Of a DNA stretch of 55,429 nucleotides, positions 17,766-27,464 are shown in pieces (position 1 is the stretch's first letter; every line of letters begins with the position of its first letter). Source of the DNA: Tabrizicola sp. (GTDB lineage Bacteria > Pseudomonadota > Alphaproteobacteria > Rhodobacterales > Rhodobacteraceae); NCBI RefSeq assembly GCF_016793705.1, contig NZ_JAEULO010000051.1:1-55429 (forward strand). The letters are read 5' to 3'. The notes under the pieces are model-generated. The model worked only from the letters and a program-made list of their open reading frames with translations. It was not told the DNA's origin and searched no databases. Position numbers and translations under genes: made by a program.

Positions 17766-18799
17766 CCAACGAAATGAAGACACTCGTGAAGGCGAAGCCT
17801 GAACCTGGCCTCTGGATGGAGCGCCGCCCGGTGCCCGACATCGGCCCGGACGACGTGCTGATCAAGATAAACAAGACCGGGATCTGCGGCACCGACATCC
17901 ATATCTGGAACTGGGACGCCTGGGCGCAGAAGACGGTCCCCGTCCCGCTCGTCACCGGTCACGAATTCGCGGGCGAGATCGTCGAACTGGGCCGCAACGT
18001 CGAAGGCCTGACCCTCGGCCAGCGCTGCTCGGGCGAAGGCCACCTGATCGGCAAGACCAGCCGACAAAGCCGGTCCGGCAAGTTCCACCTCGACCCCGAA
18101 ACCCGCGGCATCGGCGTCAACGAACCCGGCGCCTTCGCCGAGTACCTGCGCCTTCCTGCCTTCAACGTCGTCCCCCTGCCCGACGCCATCGACGACGAGA
18201 TCGGCGCGATCCTCGACCCCTTGGGCAATGCCGTCCATACCGCGCTTTCCTTCGACCTGATCGGCGAGGATGTCCTCATCACCGGCGCCGGTCCCATCGG
18301 CATCATGGCCGCTGCCGTCGCCCGCCATGTCGGCGCCCGGCATGTGGTGATCACCGACATCAACCAGGCCCGGCTCGACCTCGCCGGCCAGGTGGCAGAC
18401 GTGGTGCCGGTCAACGTCGCCACCACCGACCTCAAATCCGTCTACCCCTCCCTCAAGATGTCCCAGGGCTTCGACGTCGGCATGGAGATGTCGGGCAGCC
18501 AGCAGGCGCTGGACCAGATGGTGGAGCACATGGTCATGGGCGGCCGCATCGCCATGCTGGGCATCCCGCCCGGCAAGTCCCCGGTCGACTGGTCACGCAT
18601 CGTCTTCAAGGCGATCACCATCAAGGGCGTCTACGGACGGGAAATCTTCGAGACCTGGTACAAGATGATCGCCATGCTGGAAAACGGCCTCGATATCCGC
18701 CGCGTGATCACCCACCGCTTCAAGGTGGACGACTTCCAGCAGGGCTTCGCCGCCATGCGCTCCGGCCTCTCCGGCAAGGTGGTGCTGGACTGGACGTGA
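17762..18799 (+). CDS. tdh: L-threonine 3-dehydrogenase lacking the structural zinc site
   Basis: 345 residues of the zinc-dependent medium-chain dehydrogenase family. It oxidises L-threonine with NAD to 2-amino-3-oxobutyrate for Kbl. Catalytic zinc ligands C42, H67 and E68 are present ([19 protein letters not shown]), and the NAD motif is [10 protein letters not shown]. The four cysteines that hold the structural zinc in the E. coli enzyme are replaced here by G97, S100, S103 and D111, although the flanking GEGH and IGVN align without gaps. ATG 17762 overlaps the methyltransferase stop; the longer upstream frame is not supported. Confidence 0.93.
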   Translation: MTNEMKTLVKAKPEPGLWMERRPVPDIGPDDVLIKINKTGICGTDIHIWNWDAWAQKTVPVPLVTGHEFAGEIVELGRNVEGLTLGQRCSGEGHLIGKTSRQSRSGKFHLDPETRGIGVNEPGAFAEYLRLPAFNVVPLPDAIDDEIGAILDPLGNAVHTALSFDLIGEDVLITGAGPIGIMAAAVARHVGARHVVITDINQARLDLAGQVADVVPVNVATTDLKSVYPSLKMSQGFDVGMEMSGSQQALDQMVEHMVMGGRIAMLGIPPGKSPVDWSRIVFKAITIKGVYGREIFETWYKMIAMLENGLDIRRVITHRFKVDDFQQGFAAMRSGLSGKVVLDWT

Positions 18800-18815
18800 T
18801 CCCGGGCACGCCCCC

Positions 18816-18927
18816 AAGCCCTTTCACCTGGCGACAAATATCCCCGCCGGAGGCTCTTCGCCCGAGCCGGTTGCGCGTTCTTCACGCGCAGAGGCGAGAC
18901 AAAAGGCTTGCGCGCCAGCGCTCATTC
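18816..18927 (+). repeat. dispersed 110-base intergenic element, copy with hairpin
   Basis: Directly after tdh and in its direction. It matches the reverse strand of 39416-39301 over its whole length. The core is CAAATATCCCCGCCGGAGGC. A hairpin follows: TTGCGCGT, loop TCTTC, ACGCGCAG (near 18870-18892). Compared with the other copy, two stem pairs change on both sides while the loop stays constant, which argues for a selected RNA structure. A 3' untranslated or terminator role is inferred. Confidence 0.7.
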
Positions 18928-18987
18928 TAGCAGCCGCCCCAACCCGCGCAGCGCCGGGTCTACGCAACCCCGCAACCCCAAGCGCCT

Positions 18988-19010
18988 CCCCTCCCCCTCG
19001 TGGGGAGGGG
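18988..19010. repeat. perfect 9-base G/C hairpin
   Basis: CCCCTCCCC (18988-18996) pairs perfectly with GGGGAGGGG (19002-19010) around CTCGT. A run of G follows to about 19023. It stands between tdh and the cupin gene and may stop transcription from tdh, though it has no U-tract. The rest of 18928-19140 shows no gene. Confidence 0.45.
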
Positions 19011-19140
19011 CCGGGGGTGGGGGGGCCGCTGTCGCATATCAGTCCTGCGCCCGTGAAATGCCCCGAAATAGCCCTCCTGCGTTAACCCCCCGTTCACCAT
19101 TTCCCGGCTCACTGGCGGTGTGGAACAAGGACACCCCCGC

Positions 19141-19506
19141 ATGGACGGATCGCACCCCCAGGGCTTCGCCGAAGCGCCGATCATCTTCACACCGGCGCAG
19201 CCCGCCCTCGCGGCCCCCGTTCTCGCCGAAGGTCCGCGCTTCCGCGTCCGCACCCTCTGCCTCGCTCCGGGGGAGACCACAGCGCTGCATTCCCACCTCC
19301 ACCGCTCCGAACACTGGATCGTCGTCTCGGGCACCGCCGGGATCACCCTCGGCCTCCGCGCCCGGCTGGTGGGCGAGGGCGAGGCCGTCCATATCCCCCT
19401 CGGCCAGCCGCACCGGCTGGAAAACCCCGGCCGCCTGCCCGTCACCCTGATCGCCGTGGAAACCGGCTGCTACCCCGGCGAGGACGACCTGATCGGCCAT
19501 GACTGA
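19141..19506 (+). CDS. small cupin protein, mannose-6-phosphate isomerase C-terminal type
   Basis: 121 residues, essentially one cupin barrel. The first motif is TTALHSHLHRSEHWIVVSGTA, shortened here to its metal-binding part HSHLHRSEHW, and the second is PLGQPHRLENPGRLP. This fits the stand-alone C-terminal domain of type II phosphomannose isomerase/GDP-mannose pyrophosphorylase, though other sugar-binding roles are possible. The ATG at 19141 has AAGGAC 8 bases upstream; an upstream GTG at 19120 is less likely. Confidence 0.75.
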   Translation: MDGSHPQGFAEAPIIFTPAQPALAAPVLAEGPRFRVRTLCLAPGETTALHSHLHRSEHWIVVSGTAGITLGLRARLVGEGEAVHIPLGQPHRLENPGRLPVTLIAVETGCYPGEDDLIGHD

Positions 19507-19514
19507 CGCCGCCT

Positions 19515-19583
19515 CGCTTCCTCCGGTCGCTCGTCGGTGGCCCCTCGCGAGGAGCGACCGAAGGAAGCGACGAGCCGCCACCG
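19515..19583. promoter_or_regulatory. overlapping alternative hairpins upstream of trpG
   Basis: Arms 19515-19532 and 19552-19569 pair at 17 of 18 positions. GCTCGTCG (19529-19536) pairs perfectly with CGACGAGC (19568-19575), and CGGTGGC (19535-19541) with GCCACCG (19577-19583). The first excludes the second. This may be a simple terminator for the cupin gene or a trp leader; I find no leader peptide with tandem Trp codons. Confidence 0.4.
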
Positions 19584-19642
19584 TGGTAAAGACCGCCCTA
19601 ACGCGCCCGCGCAACCCGTTGATTTTCCAAGGCCCGAAAATC

Positions 19643-19657
19643 TGTCCACCGTGGACG
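19643..19657. promoter_or_regulatory. 15-base palindrome shared with 38400-38414
   Basis: TGTCCAC-C-GTGGACg is a near-perfect 7-1-7 palindrome, 76 bases before the trpG start. The perfect version occurs downstream of glnA. Length and symmetry suit a dimeric regulator, whose identity is unknown. Confidence 0.5.
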
Positions 19658-19732
19658 GCCGCCGCCTGACCCCGGTTTACACCGCCCCCCGCATCGGCGA
19701 TAACCAGCCCAACCGGCCCGAAGGTGACGCCC

Positions 19733-20320
19733 ATGCTCCTCCTGATCGACAACTACGACAGCTTCACCTGGAACCTCGTCCACTACCTCGGCGAACTTGG
19801 GGCCGAGGTGGTCGTGAAACGGAACGACGCCCTCCAGGTCCAGGACGTGATCGCGATGCAGCCGGAGGTGATCGTCCTCTCCCCCGGCCCCTGCGACCCC
19901 GCCGCCGCCGGAATCTGCCTGCCCCTCACGAAAGCCGCCGCTGCCGCCGAAATCCCCCTCCTCGGCGTCTGCCTCGGCCACCAGACCATCGGCGAGGCTT
20001 TCGGTGGGAAGGTCGTCCGCTGCCACGAGATCGTCCACGGCAAGATGGGCACCATGCACCATTCCGGGCAAGGCCTGTTCAAGGGTCTGCCCTCGCCCTT
20101 CCAGGCGACCCGCTACCACTCCCTGATCGTCGACCGAGCCACCCTCCCGCCCGAGCTGGAGGTCACCGCCTGGCTGGAAGACGGCACGATCATGGGTCTG
20201 CGCCACCGGAGCCACCTGATCGAGGGCGTGCAGTTCCACCCCGAGAGCATCGCCTCGGAACACGGTCACCAGCTCCTGCGGAACTTCCTCGACGAAGCCC
20301 GCGCGAAGGTCCCGGCATGA
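19733..20320 (+). CDS. trpG: anthranilate synthase component II (glutamine amidotransferase)
   Basis: 195 residues from the ATG at 19733, preceded by an AAGGTG. It frees ammonia from glutamine for TrpE. The class I amidotransferase triad is visible: C80 in GVCLGHQ, H169 and E171 in VQFHPES. It begins [18 protein letters not shown] as usual. The stop overlaps trpD (ATGA). It heads a run of six overlapping or close genes. Confidence 0.95.
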   Translation: MLLLIDNYDSFTWNLVHYLGELGAEVVVKRNDALQVQDVIAMQPEVIVLSPGPCDPAAAGICLPLTKAAAAAEIPLLGVCLGHQTIGEAFGGKVVRCHEIVHGKMGTMHHSGQGLFKGLPSPFQATRYHSLIVDRATLPPELEVTAWLEDGTIMGLRHRSHLIEGVQFHPESIASEHGHQLLRNFLDEARAKVPA

Positions 20321-21330
20321 GCGACATCCTGAAGCCGCTGATCGGCACCGCCGCCAACCGCCCCCTGACCCGCGCCGAAGCCGAGGCTGCCTTCAACGCG
20401 CTCTTCGAGGGCGAAGGCACCCCGGCCCAGATGGGCGGCTTCCTGATGGCCCTTCGGACGCGGGGCGAGACGGTCGACGAATACGCCGCCGCCGCCAGCG
20501 TCATGCGGTCGAAATGCAACCCGGTGAAGGCTCCCGAGGGCGCGATGGACATCGTCGGCACCGGCGGCGACGGCAAGGGGACGCTCAACATCTCCACCGC
20601 CACCGCCTTCGTCGTGGCGGGCGCGGGGGTGACAGTGGCCAAGCACGGCAACCGGAACCTGTCGTCCAAGTCCGGCGCGGCGGATGCCCTGACCGAGCTT
20701 GGCCTGAACGTGATGGTCGGACCGGAGGTGGTGGAGCGCTGCCTCAACGAGGCCGGGATCGGCTTCATGATGGCGCCGATGCACCATCCCGCGATCCGCC
20801 ATGTCATGCCGGTCCGGGCAGAGCTGGGGACGCGGACGATCTTCAACATCCTCGGCCCCCTGACCAATCCGGCGGGAGTGAAACGCCAGCTGACCGGCGC
20901 CTTCTCCGACGCGCTGATCCGCCCGATGGCCGAGACGCTCCTCGCCCTCGGCTCCGAGAAGGCCTGGCTGGTCCACGGCTCTGACGGCACCGACGAGATC
21001 ACCATCTGCGGCCCGACCTCGGTCTCGGCGGTGGAGGACGGCACGGTCCGCGACTTCACCGTCCACCCCGAGGACGCAGGCCTCGCTCCGCATCCGTTCG
21101 AGTCGATCCTGGGCGGCACCCCGGCCGAAAACGCCGCCGCCTTCCGCGCGCTTCTGGACGGCGCGCCGGGGGCCTATCGCGATGCGGTGCTCCTGAACGC
21201 CGCCGCCGCGCTGGTGGTGGCCGACCGCGCGGGTAGCCTGACGGAAGGGGTGGAGATCGCCCGCACCTCGATCGACAGCGGGGCGGCCAAGGCCAAGATA
21301 GAGGCGCTGGCCCGTCTGACCCATGGCTGA
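20317..21330 (+). CDS. trpD: anthranilate phosphoribosyltransferase
   Basis: 337 residues. It joins anthranilate to PRPP in the second tryptophan step. Family motifs are [15 protein letters not shown] (PRPP loop), [36 protein letters not shown] and [14 protein letters not shown] 20317 overlaps the trpG stop; the long upstream frame is spurious. It overlaps ung by 8 bases. Confidence 0.95.
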   Translation: MSDILKPLIGTAANRPLTRAEAEAAFNALFEGEGTPAQMGGFLMALRTRGETVDEYAAAASVMRSKCNPVKAPEGAMDIVGTGGDGKGTLNISTATAFVVAGAGVTVAKHGNRNLSSKSGAADALTELGLNVMVGPEVVERCLNEAGIGFMMAPMHHPAIRHVMPVRAELGTRTIFNILGPLTNPAGVKRQLTGAFSDALIRPMAETLLALGSEKAWLVHGSDGTDEITICGPTSVSAVEDGTVRDFTVHPEDAGLAPHPFESILGGTPAENAAAFRALLDGAPGAYRDAVLLNAAAALVVADRAGSLTEGVEIARTSIDSGAAKAKIEALARLTHG

Positions 21331-21976
21331 GCGGCCCGAGCCGCCCGACAGTTGGGCCAGCCTGCCCTTCTTCACCGATGGCCGCTGGGCGGCGCTCTGG
21401 CACAAGCTCGAAGCCCTGCCCGACTGGCAGCCCGCGCCGGAGGCGATCTTCCGCGCGCTCGACCTGACACCGCGCCCTTCGGTCCGCGTGGTCATCCTCG
21501 GCCAGGACCCCTACCCCACGCCCGGCCGTGCCACCGGCCTCGCCTTTTCCTTCCCGCCCGGCCAGCCGCCGCGCGACAGCCTGAAGAACATCCTTGCGGA
21601 GGTCGAAGCCGACACCGGGCAACGCAAGGCCGACGGCGACCTGACCGGCTGGGCCCGGCAAGGTGTCCTGCTCCTGAACCCGGTCCTGACCGTGCCGGTG
21701 GGGCTGTCGCACGGTCACAAGGCCCTGGGCTGGCAGGCGCTTGCCGCCGAGATCCTGGCCGCCACCGCAGCGGACGGCCCCCGCGCCTTCCTGCTCTGGG
21801 GCGCTCCCGCGCAGAAGGCCTGCGCCGGGCTGCCGCGCGACGGCCATCTTGTCCTGCAAAGTCCGCATCCCTCGCCGCTCTCCGCCCATCGCGGCTTCTT
21901 CGGCTCGCGACCCTTCAGCCGGGTGAACCGCTGGCTTGCCGAACGGGGCGAGCCGGAAATCGACTGGTCGCTCTAG
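21323..21976 (+). CDS. ung: uracil-DNA glycosylase, family 1
   Basis: 217 residues. It cuts uracil from DNA to begin base-excision repair. The water-activating motif [17 protein letters not shown] carries D62, and the [11 protein letters not shown] loop carries H182; both are catalytic in the family. It is wedged between trpD (8-base overlap) and trpC (101-base gap), so it is probably read with the trp genes. Further on in the same run is lexA. Confidence 0.93.
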   Translation: MAERPEPPDSWASLPFFTDGRWAALWHKLEALPDWQPAPEAIFRALDLTPRPSVRVVILGQDPYPTPGRATGLAFSFPPGQPPRDSLKNILAEVEADTGQRKADGDLTGWARQGVLLLNPVLTVPVGLSHGHKALGWQALAAEILAATAADGPRAFLLWGAPAQKACAGLPRDGHLVLQSPHPSPLSAHRGFFGSRPFSRVNRWLAERGEPEIDWSL

Positions 21977-22077
21977 ACTTCCCTTCCCCCACCCGTCACG
22001 CTAGGACCGTCCCAGCCTGTTTTGAACTTTCTGCGGGGTCGGGAGTTGGCTCCCAGCGCCGGACGAAAGGAGACCGC

Positions 22078-22887
22078 ATGACCATCCTCGACCGCATCAA
22101 GGCCTACAAGCTGGAGGAGGTGGCCAAGGCCAAGACCGCGACCCCGCTTGCCGACCTGGAAGCCGCCGCCAGATCCGCCGCGCCCCCTCGCGGCTTTGCG
22201 CGCGCGCTGCGCGAGGCGACGCTGACCGGCTACGGGCTGATCGCCGAGATCAAGAAGGCCAGCCCGTCCAAGGGTCTGATCCGGCCGGACTTCGACCCTC
22301 CCGCTCTTGCGAAAGCTTATGAGGCTGGGGGCGCCACCTGTCTTTCGGTCCTGACCGACGCGCCCAGCTTCCAGGGCGCGGACGAATATCTTGTTGCGGC
22401 TCACGATGCCGTCGCGCTTCCCTGCCTGCGCAAGGACTTCCTCTATGACACGTATCAAGTCGTCCGGTCCCGCGCGTTGAATGCCGATTGCATCCTGCTG
22501 ATCATGGCCTCGCTCGACGACGGCCAGGCGGCAGAGCTGGAGGCGGCGGCAGTGGCGCTTGGGATGGATGTGCTGATCGAAGTGCATGACGAGGTAGAGC
22601 TTGACCGCGCGGCGCTGCTGAAATCGCCGCTGATCGGCATCAACAACCGCAACCTGCACACCTTCGAAGTGACGCTCGACACCACCCGCAAGCTCGCCCG
22701 CCGGGTGCCGGAGGACCGGATGATCGTCGCCGAAAGCGGGCTTTACACGCCCGACGATCTGGCCGACCTCGCGCAATACGGCGCGCGTTGCTTCCTGATC
22801 GGCGAAAGCCTGATGCGGCAGGAAGACGTGACGGCGGCAACGCGGGCGATCCTGGCGAAACCCCTGACCGCGCAGGGCGGGCTGTGA
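22078..22887 (+). CDS. trpC: indole-3-glycerol phosphate synthase
   Basis: 269 residues, a TIM barrel that closes the indole ring from CdRP. Motifs are [58 protein letters not shown] and [12 protein letters not shown]. The start at 22078 has AAAGGAG at ideal spacing, and the upstream open frame is antisense-like noise. The 101-base gap before it may carry an internal promoter. The stop overlaps moaC (GTGA). Confidence 0.95.
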   Translation: MTILDRIKAYKLEEVAKAKTATPLADLEAAARSAAPPRGFARALREATLTGYGLIAEIKKASPSKGLIRPDFDPPALAKAYEAGGATCLSVLTDAPSFQGADEYLVAAHDAVALPCLRKDFLYDTYQVVRSRALNADCILLIMASLDDGQAAELEAAAVALGMDVLIEVHDEVELDRAALLKSPLIGINNRNLHTFEVTLDTTRKLARRVPEDRMIVAESGLYTPDDLADLAQYGARCFLIGESLMRQEDVTAATRAILAKPLTAQGGL

Positions 22888-23360
22888 GCGGGCTTTCCCA
22901 TTTCGACGACCGGGGCCAGGCCCATATGGTCGATGTCTCGGGCAAGCCGGTGACGGACCGGCTGGCGGTGGCCGTAGGCGCGGTGCGGATGACGGCGGAG
23001 ACGCTCGCGCTCATCACCGAGGGCCGGGCGAAGAAGGGCGATGTTCTGGCCGTTGCGCGGCTGGCGGGTATCATGGCGGCGAAGCGGACCGCCGAGTTGA
23101 TCCCGCTGTGCCACCCGCTGCCGATCACCAAGGTCGCGCTGGAGCTGACCCCGGACCCCGCGCTGCCGGGGGTGCGGATCGAGGCGACCGTCAAGACCTC
23201 GGGCCAGACCGGGGTGGAGATGGAGGCGCTGACCGCCGTCTCGGTCGCGGCGCTGACCGTCTATGACATGGTGAAGGCGGTGGAGAAGTCGATGGTGATC
23301 GACGGGGTGCGCGTTATCCTGAAAGATGGCGGAAAATCCGGACGTTACGAGGCGGAGTGA
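22884..23360 (+). CDS. moaC: cyclic pyranopterin monophosphate synthase
   Basis: 158 residues, near the family norm. It forms cPMP, with MoaA, at the start of molybdenum cofactor synthesis. Conserved parts are [70 protein letters not shown] and [11 protein letters not shown] choose the GTG at 22884 because it overlaps the trpC stop and begins at the conserved N-terminus. ATG 22926 would remove conserved residues. Confidence 0.93.
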   Translation: MSGLSHFDDRGQAHMVDVSGKPVTDRLAVAVGAVRMTAETLALITEGRAKKGDVLAVARLAGIMAAKRTAELIPLCHPLPITKVALELTPDPALPGVRIEATVKTSGQTGVEMEALTAVSVAALTVYDMVKAVEKSMVIDGVRVILKDGGKSGRYEAE

Positions 23361-24529
23361 TGATTTCAGTCGAAGAGGCGCTCGTCCGTTGTCTGGCCCT
23401 TGCCGCCCCGCTGCCTTTGGAAACCGTGCCGCTCGCGCAGGCGGCGGGCCGCTGGATGGGTGTCCATGCCGTGGCGATGCGCGACCAGCCGCCCTTCCCG
23501 GCCTCGGCGATGGACGGCTATGCCCTGCGGGGCGATCCGGCGACGGGCGAGAGCTTCATTGTGATCGGCGAAGCCGGGGCAGGACATGCATTTCAGGGAA
23601 CCGTCGGTCCCGGCCAGGCGGTCCGCATCTTCACCGGCGCCCCTGCGCCCGAGGGGGCGACGCGGGTGGTGATCCAGGAGGATGTCGCCCGCGACGGCGA
23701 CCGGATCACCCTGACCGCCGGTTCCGACGGATCGACCAACATCCGCCCGCTCGGCCAGGATTTCCGCCGAGGTGACAGCCTTTCTCCCCGCCGGTTGCGC
23801 GCCAACGACCTTGCGCTGCTGGCGGCGATGAACATTCCCACGGTGCAGGCCACCTGCCGCCCGGTGGTGGCGCTGATCGCGACCGGCGACGAGTTGGTGA
23901 TGCCGGGCGAGGACCCGCGTCCCGACCAGATCATCGCCTCGAACAGCTTCGCCCTGAAGGCGATGGTCGAGGCCGAGGGGGGCGAGGCACGCCTTCTCCC
24001 CATCGCGCGGGACAATGAGGCGGAACTGGCGACCGTGCTGGGCCTGGCCGAGGGCGCCGACCTGATCGTCACCATCGGCGGCGCCTCGGTCGGGGATCAC
24101 GACCTGGTGGGCAAGGCGGCGGGCCTCGAACACAGCTTCTGGAAGATCGCGATGCGCCCCGGCAAGCCGCTGATGGCGGGGCGGCTGGACGGGATGCCGA
24201 TGCTGGGCCTGCCGGGCAATCCGGTCTCGGCTATCGTCTGCGGACATCTCTTCCTGTTGCCGATGGTCCGCGCGATGCTGGGCGACCCCTCGCCTGCGCC
24301 GCAGACCCGCCGGGCGCGGCTGGCCGTCAACCTGCCCGCCAACGGCGTCCGCGCGCATTACATGCGGGCGCGGCTGACGCAGGGCGAGGAGATGCCCGAG
24401 ATCGCGCCCTTCGACCGGCAGGATTCGGCGCTTCTGTCGATCCTCGGGCAGGCCGATGCGCTGCTGATCCGCCCGGTCGGGGACGGGCCGCGTGGCGCTG
24501 GCAGCACGGTCGATTACCTGCCGCTTTAG
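23360..24529 (+). CDS. moeA: molybdopterin molybdenumtransferase
   Basis: 389 residues. It inserts molybdate into adenylylated molybdopterin. Landmarks: [11 protein letters not shown] near the N-terminus, [62 protein letters not shown] and [13 protein letters not shown] 23360 overlaps the moaC stop (TGATG); a GTG at 23357 would add one residue. It ends 79 bases before lexA, which has its own promoter. Confidence 0.94.
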   Translation: MISVEEALVRCLALAAPLPLETVPLAQAAGRWMGVHAVAMRDQPPFPASAMDGYALRGDPATGESFIVIGEAGAGHAFQGTVGPGQAVRIFTGAPAPEGATRVVIQEDVARDGDRITLTAGSDGSTNIRPLGQDFRRGDSLSPRRLRANDLALLAAMNIPTVQATCRPVVALIATGDELVMPGEDPRPDQIIASNSFALKAMVEAEGGEARLLPIARDNEAELATVLGLAEGADLIVTIGGASVGDHDLVGKAAGLEHSFWKIAMRPGKPLMAGRLDGMPMLGLPGNPVSAIVCGHLFLLPMVRAMLGDPSPAPQTRRARLAVNLPANGVRAHYMRARLTQGEEMPEIAPFDRQDSALLSILGQADALLIRPVGDGPRGAGSTVDYLPL

Positions 24530-24546
24530 GCGCCTGTGGATATTTC

Positions 24547-24577
24547 TTGACACAAACCGGGAACACGGGCAGAACAT
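24547..24577 (+). promoter_or_regulatory. lexA promoter with SOS box
   Basis: TTGACA lies at 24547-24552. GAAC at 24561-24564 and GAAC at 24572-24575 are separated by exactly seven bases, the alphaproteobacterial LexA box (GAAC-N7-GAAC). The second half falls at the expected -10, so LexA binding would block polymerase. It stands 33 bases before the lexA start and indicates autoregulation. Confidence 0.88.
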
Positions 24578-24608
24578 TGCGTTAACACACGCTGTTGGGG
24601 GCCTGGTC

Positions 24609-25295
24609 ATGCTGACACGCAAGCAGTTGGAACTTCTGGACTTCATCAAGACCCGGATGGACCGCGACGGGGTGCCGCCCTCCTTCGACGAGATGAAGGA
24701 TGCGCTGGACCTGCGGTCGAAGTCGGGCATCCACCGGCTGATCACCGCGCTGGAAGAACGCGGCTTCATCCGCCGCCTCGCCCACCGCGCCCGGGCGCTG
24801 GAGATCGTGAAGCTGCCCGAGGCGATGGAAAAGCCCGGCTTCTCGCCCAGGGTGATTGCGGGCGACAGGGTCGATCCGCCGCGCGGCGCGATGCCGGTCT
24901 CCACCGTCCATGCGCTGGAACTGCCGGTGATGGGGCGCATCGCGGCGGGCGTCCCGATCGAGGCGATCTCGGAAGTGTCGCACCATGTCGCGGTGCCGGG
25001 CTCGATGCTCTCGGGCAAGGGCCAGCACTATGCCCTTGAAGTGAAGGGCGATTCCATGATCGAGGCCGGGATCAACGATGGTGACATCGTAGTGATCCGC
25101 GAACAGTCGACCGCCGACAACGGCGACATCGTCGTGGCGCTGGTCGAGGATCACGAGGCCACGCTGAAGCGCTACCGCCGCCGCGGCAACATGATCGCGC
25201 TGGAAGCCGCCAACCCCGCCTATGAGACGCGGGTCTTCCCGGATCACCTGGTCAAGGTGCAGGGCCGGCTGGTGGGGCTGATCCGCAGCTACTGA
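24609..25295 (+). CDS. lexA: SOS repressor LexA
   Basis: 228 residues. It represses DNA-damage genes and cleaves itself when stimulated by RecA. A winged helix-turn-helix fills residues 1-65 ([20 protein letters not shown]). The Ala113-Gly114 cleavage site is in RIAAGVP, with S149 in GDSMIEAGI and K187 in ATLKRY as the Ser-Lys dyad. ATG 24609 matches the family N-terminus MLTRKQ. It overlaps the 3' end of comEC, on the opposite strand, by 7 bases. Confidence 0.96.
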   Translation: MLTRKQLELLDFIKTRMDRDGVPPSFDEMKDALDLRSKSGIHRLITALEERGFIRRLAHRARALEIVKLPEAMEKPGFSPRVIAGDRVDPPRGAMPVSTVHALELPVMGRIAAGVPIEAISEVSHHVAVPGSMLSGKGQHYALEVKGDSMIEAGINDGDIVVIREQSTADNGDIVVALVEDHEATLKRYRRRGNMIALEAANPAYETRVFPDHLVKVQGRLVGLIRSY

Positions 25296-27388
25296 GTGGC
25301 GAGTTCGGGAGCTTTACCGGACAGATCCGGCAGCGAAAACGCGCGGGCCGACGGCGACCACAGCCTCTGGGCGCCTTTCGTCGCTTCGATCCGCAGGGAG
25401 TCGCCCTCCTGCCAGAGGGCCAGGGCGCCGGTGGCGGACAGGGTTTTCGCATCGATCAGCGGGCAGTTTTCAGGAGCGGCTCCTGCCTCTGCCGCAAGGA
25501 CGACCAGCCCTGCCGAACGACAGACTTCGGCCAGTTTCGTCTCGGCCCCCTTGCCGGACAGGGTCACGGCGCGCAGACCGGCCAGATCGAACCAGCGCTC
25601 GCCCTTCGGGCCGTCGAAGCCCGGACGCTCTGCCGCGAGCGCCTGTTCCGTCAGGTCCCCGTCGTTCTGCAACCAGTTTTCGGCAGCAAATCCACCGCCC
25701 TTGGCGGCGGAAAGCGCGCGGCCTTCCGGCCCCTCCAGCCCAAGCAGCCGCCCGTCGCCCGAGACGAGAAGCAGCGGGCGGTCCGCTGCAAGCCATAGTC
25801 CCAGCGCCGCCAGCACCGGCAGCGCGCCCGCCAGTTGCATCCTGCCCCGCCAGAGAATCAGCCACAGCGCCCCGAGCGTGAACATCGGCAGCACCCAGGG
25901 ACCGGGCGCCGGGATTGCTGTCACCGACCCGTCCAGCCCCGCCGTCCAGTGCGCGACGAACAGGATCCAACGCGCGCCCTGCTCCATCACCCAAAGCGGC
26001 AGGCCCGCGAGCCCAAAGGGCGCGAGCAGCGCCGCCACCGCCCCGGCTGGCATGATCACCGCCCCCATCACCGGCACGGTCAGCAGGTTCGCCAACAGCC
26101 CGTAATCGGTGAAGCGGTTGAAATGCGCCGCCGCATAGGGCGCGGTCGAGAGGCCACCGATCAGCGAGGACAGGACCAGCGTGAAGACCGGCATCAGCCA
26201 GCGCGGCACCCGTTCACGGTAGATGCTGCCGTCGAGAGCGGCAAAGCCGGTGATCAGCGCGATGGTGGCGGCGAAGGACATCTGGAAGCCGGGTTCCAGC
26301 AGGCTTTCGGGCTTCGCCAGGAGGAGGAGCGTCCCCGCCACCGCCACCGACCGCAAGGTCAGGGACCGGCGGTCCAGCAGCACCGCCCCCAGGAAGACCG
26401 CAATCATGATGAAGGCGCGTTCTGTGGCGACGTTCGCGCCGGAGAGGAGAAGGTAGAATAGCGCCACCCCAAGGCTGATCACAGCGGCCACCTTCTTGCT
26501 GTTCAACCGCAGTGCGACATAAGGCACCAACGCCAGCCCGTAGCGCAGAAGCGCAAAGACGAAGCCGGTGAGGAAGGCCATGTTCATCCCCGAGATCGCC
26601 AAGAGATGCGCAAGCGAGGAATCCCGCAGCGCCTGCACCGTTTCCTCGGTGATGGCACTCCGGTCCCCGGTCATGGCACCCGCCGCGAAGGCCCCGGCCT
26701 GGCCGTCCATATGCGCCAGCATCCCTTGCGTCAGCCAGCTGCGCAGCCGGTCGATGGGCAACGCGCCTTCTGCGGGTTCCTCCAGCAAGAGGACTGAAGT
26801 GCGGGTGTAGCCCACCGCGCCCAACTGGTCGAAGAAGGCCATGCGGCGGAAATCGAAGGCACCCGGCTCCACCGGACCCTCGGGCGCAGCAAGGTTTGCG
26901 GTCAGGATCACCACCTGGCCGGGTGTCGGTTGCAGCCAGTCCTGCGCCTCCTGCAGGGACACCCGCACCCTGAGCGGGGTCTTGGCCGGTGCGACTTCCT
27001 GCAACACCACTTGATCCAGCGTCAGCCTCAGGGCGTCTGATTGCGAGCGGTCGATCTCGACGATCCTCCCCTCTACGGGCCCGTAGTAGCGGAAATTCAG
27101 CATCGGCGCGTCGAGCGAATGAGCGCGGATTCCGGCGGCGATCCAGCCCGCGGCAAGTGCGACGACGGCCAGACCCAGGGGGCGTGCCAGTTCCAGCCTG
27201 GCGGCCAAGGCCAGACCACCAGCCAGCACCAGTGCGGCCAGCGAGTAGCTGCCGGCTCCCGGCTCGATCCGGACCGAGAACCAGGCGCCGATGCCGCAGC
27301 CGACCAGCACGGCAATCCAGGGGAACAGCATCCCCCGCGCCGATTGCAGCAGCTCCAGCGGTGCCAGGAGTGCCCGCTCGACCGCCAC
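25289..27388 (-). CDS. comEC: ComEC/Rec2 family membrane protein
   Basis: 699 residues from a GTG. ComEC forms the inner-membrane channel for single-stranded DNA in transformation. After three N-terminal helices comes an OB-like soluble part (about 95-210), then the multi-helix competence domain with [18 protein letters not shown] and a helix-rich stretch to about 520. The C-terminal beta-lactamase-like domain is short and shows none of the usual metal-binding HxHxDH residues. Whether this strain is transformable is unknown. No other competence gene is nearby. Divergent from gltX. Confidence 0.85.
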   Translation of the reverse strand: MAVERALLAPLELLQSARGMLFPWIAVLVGCGIGAWFSVRIEPGAGSYSLAALVLAGGLALAARLELARPLGLAVVALAAGWIAAGIRAHSLDAPMLNFRYYGPVEGRIVEIDRSQSDALRLTLDQVVLQEVAPAKTPLRVRVSLQEAQDWLQPTPGQVVILTANLAAPEGPVEPGAFDFRRMAFFDQLGAVGYTRTSVLLLEEPAEGALPIDRLRSWLTQGMLAHMDGQAGAFAAGAMTGDRSAITEETVQALRDSSLAHLLAISGMNMAFLTGFVFALLRYGLALVPYVALRLNSKKVAAVISLGVALFYLLLSGANVATERAFIMIAVFLGAVLLDRRSLTLRSVAVAGTLLLLAKPESLLEPGFQMSFAATIALITGFAALDGSIYRERVPRWLMPVFTLVLSSLIGGLSTAPYAAAHFNRFTDYGLLANLLTVPVMGAVIMPAGAVAALLAPFGLAGLPLWVMEQGARWILFVAHWTAGLDGSVTAIPAPGPWVLPMFTLGALWLILWRGRMQLAGALPVLAALGLWLAADRPLLLVSGDGRLLGLEGPEGRALSAAKGGGFAAENWLQNDGDLTEQALAAERPGFDGPKGERWFDLAGLRAVTLSGKGAETKLAEVCRSAGLVVLAAEAGAAPENCPLIDAKTLSATGALALWQEGDSLRIEATKGAQRLWSPSARAFSLPDLSGKAPELATQ

Positions 27389-27464
27389 CTTGTTTCCCGT
27401 CCCGTGATTGCCTAAACCCGGCGGAATCCTAAGCTCTGCCTGGTTTCTGAAAGGTTAACGCCCG

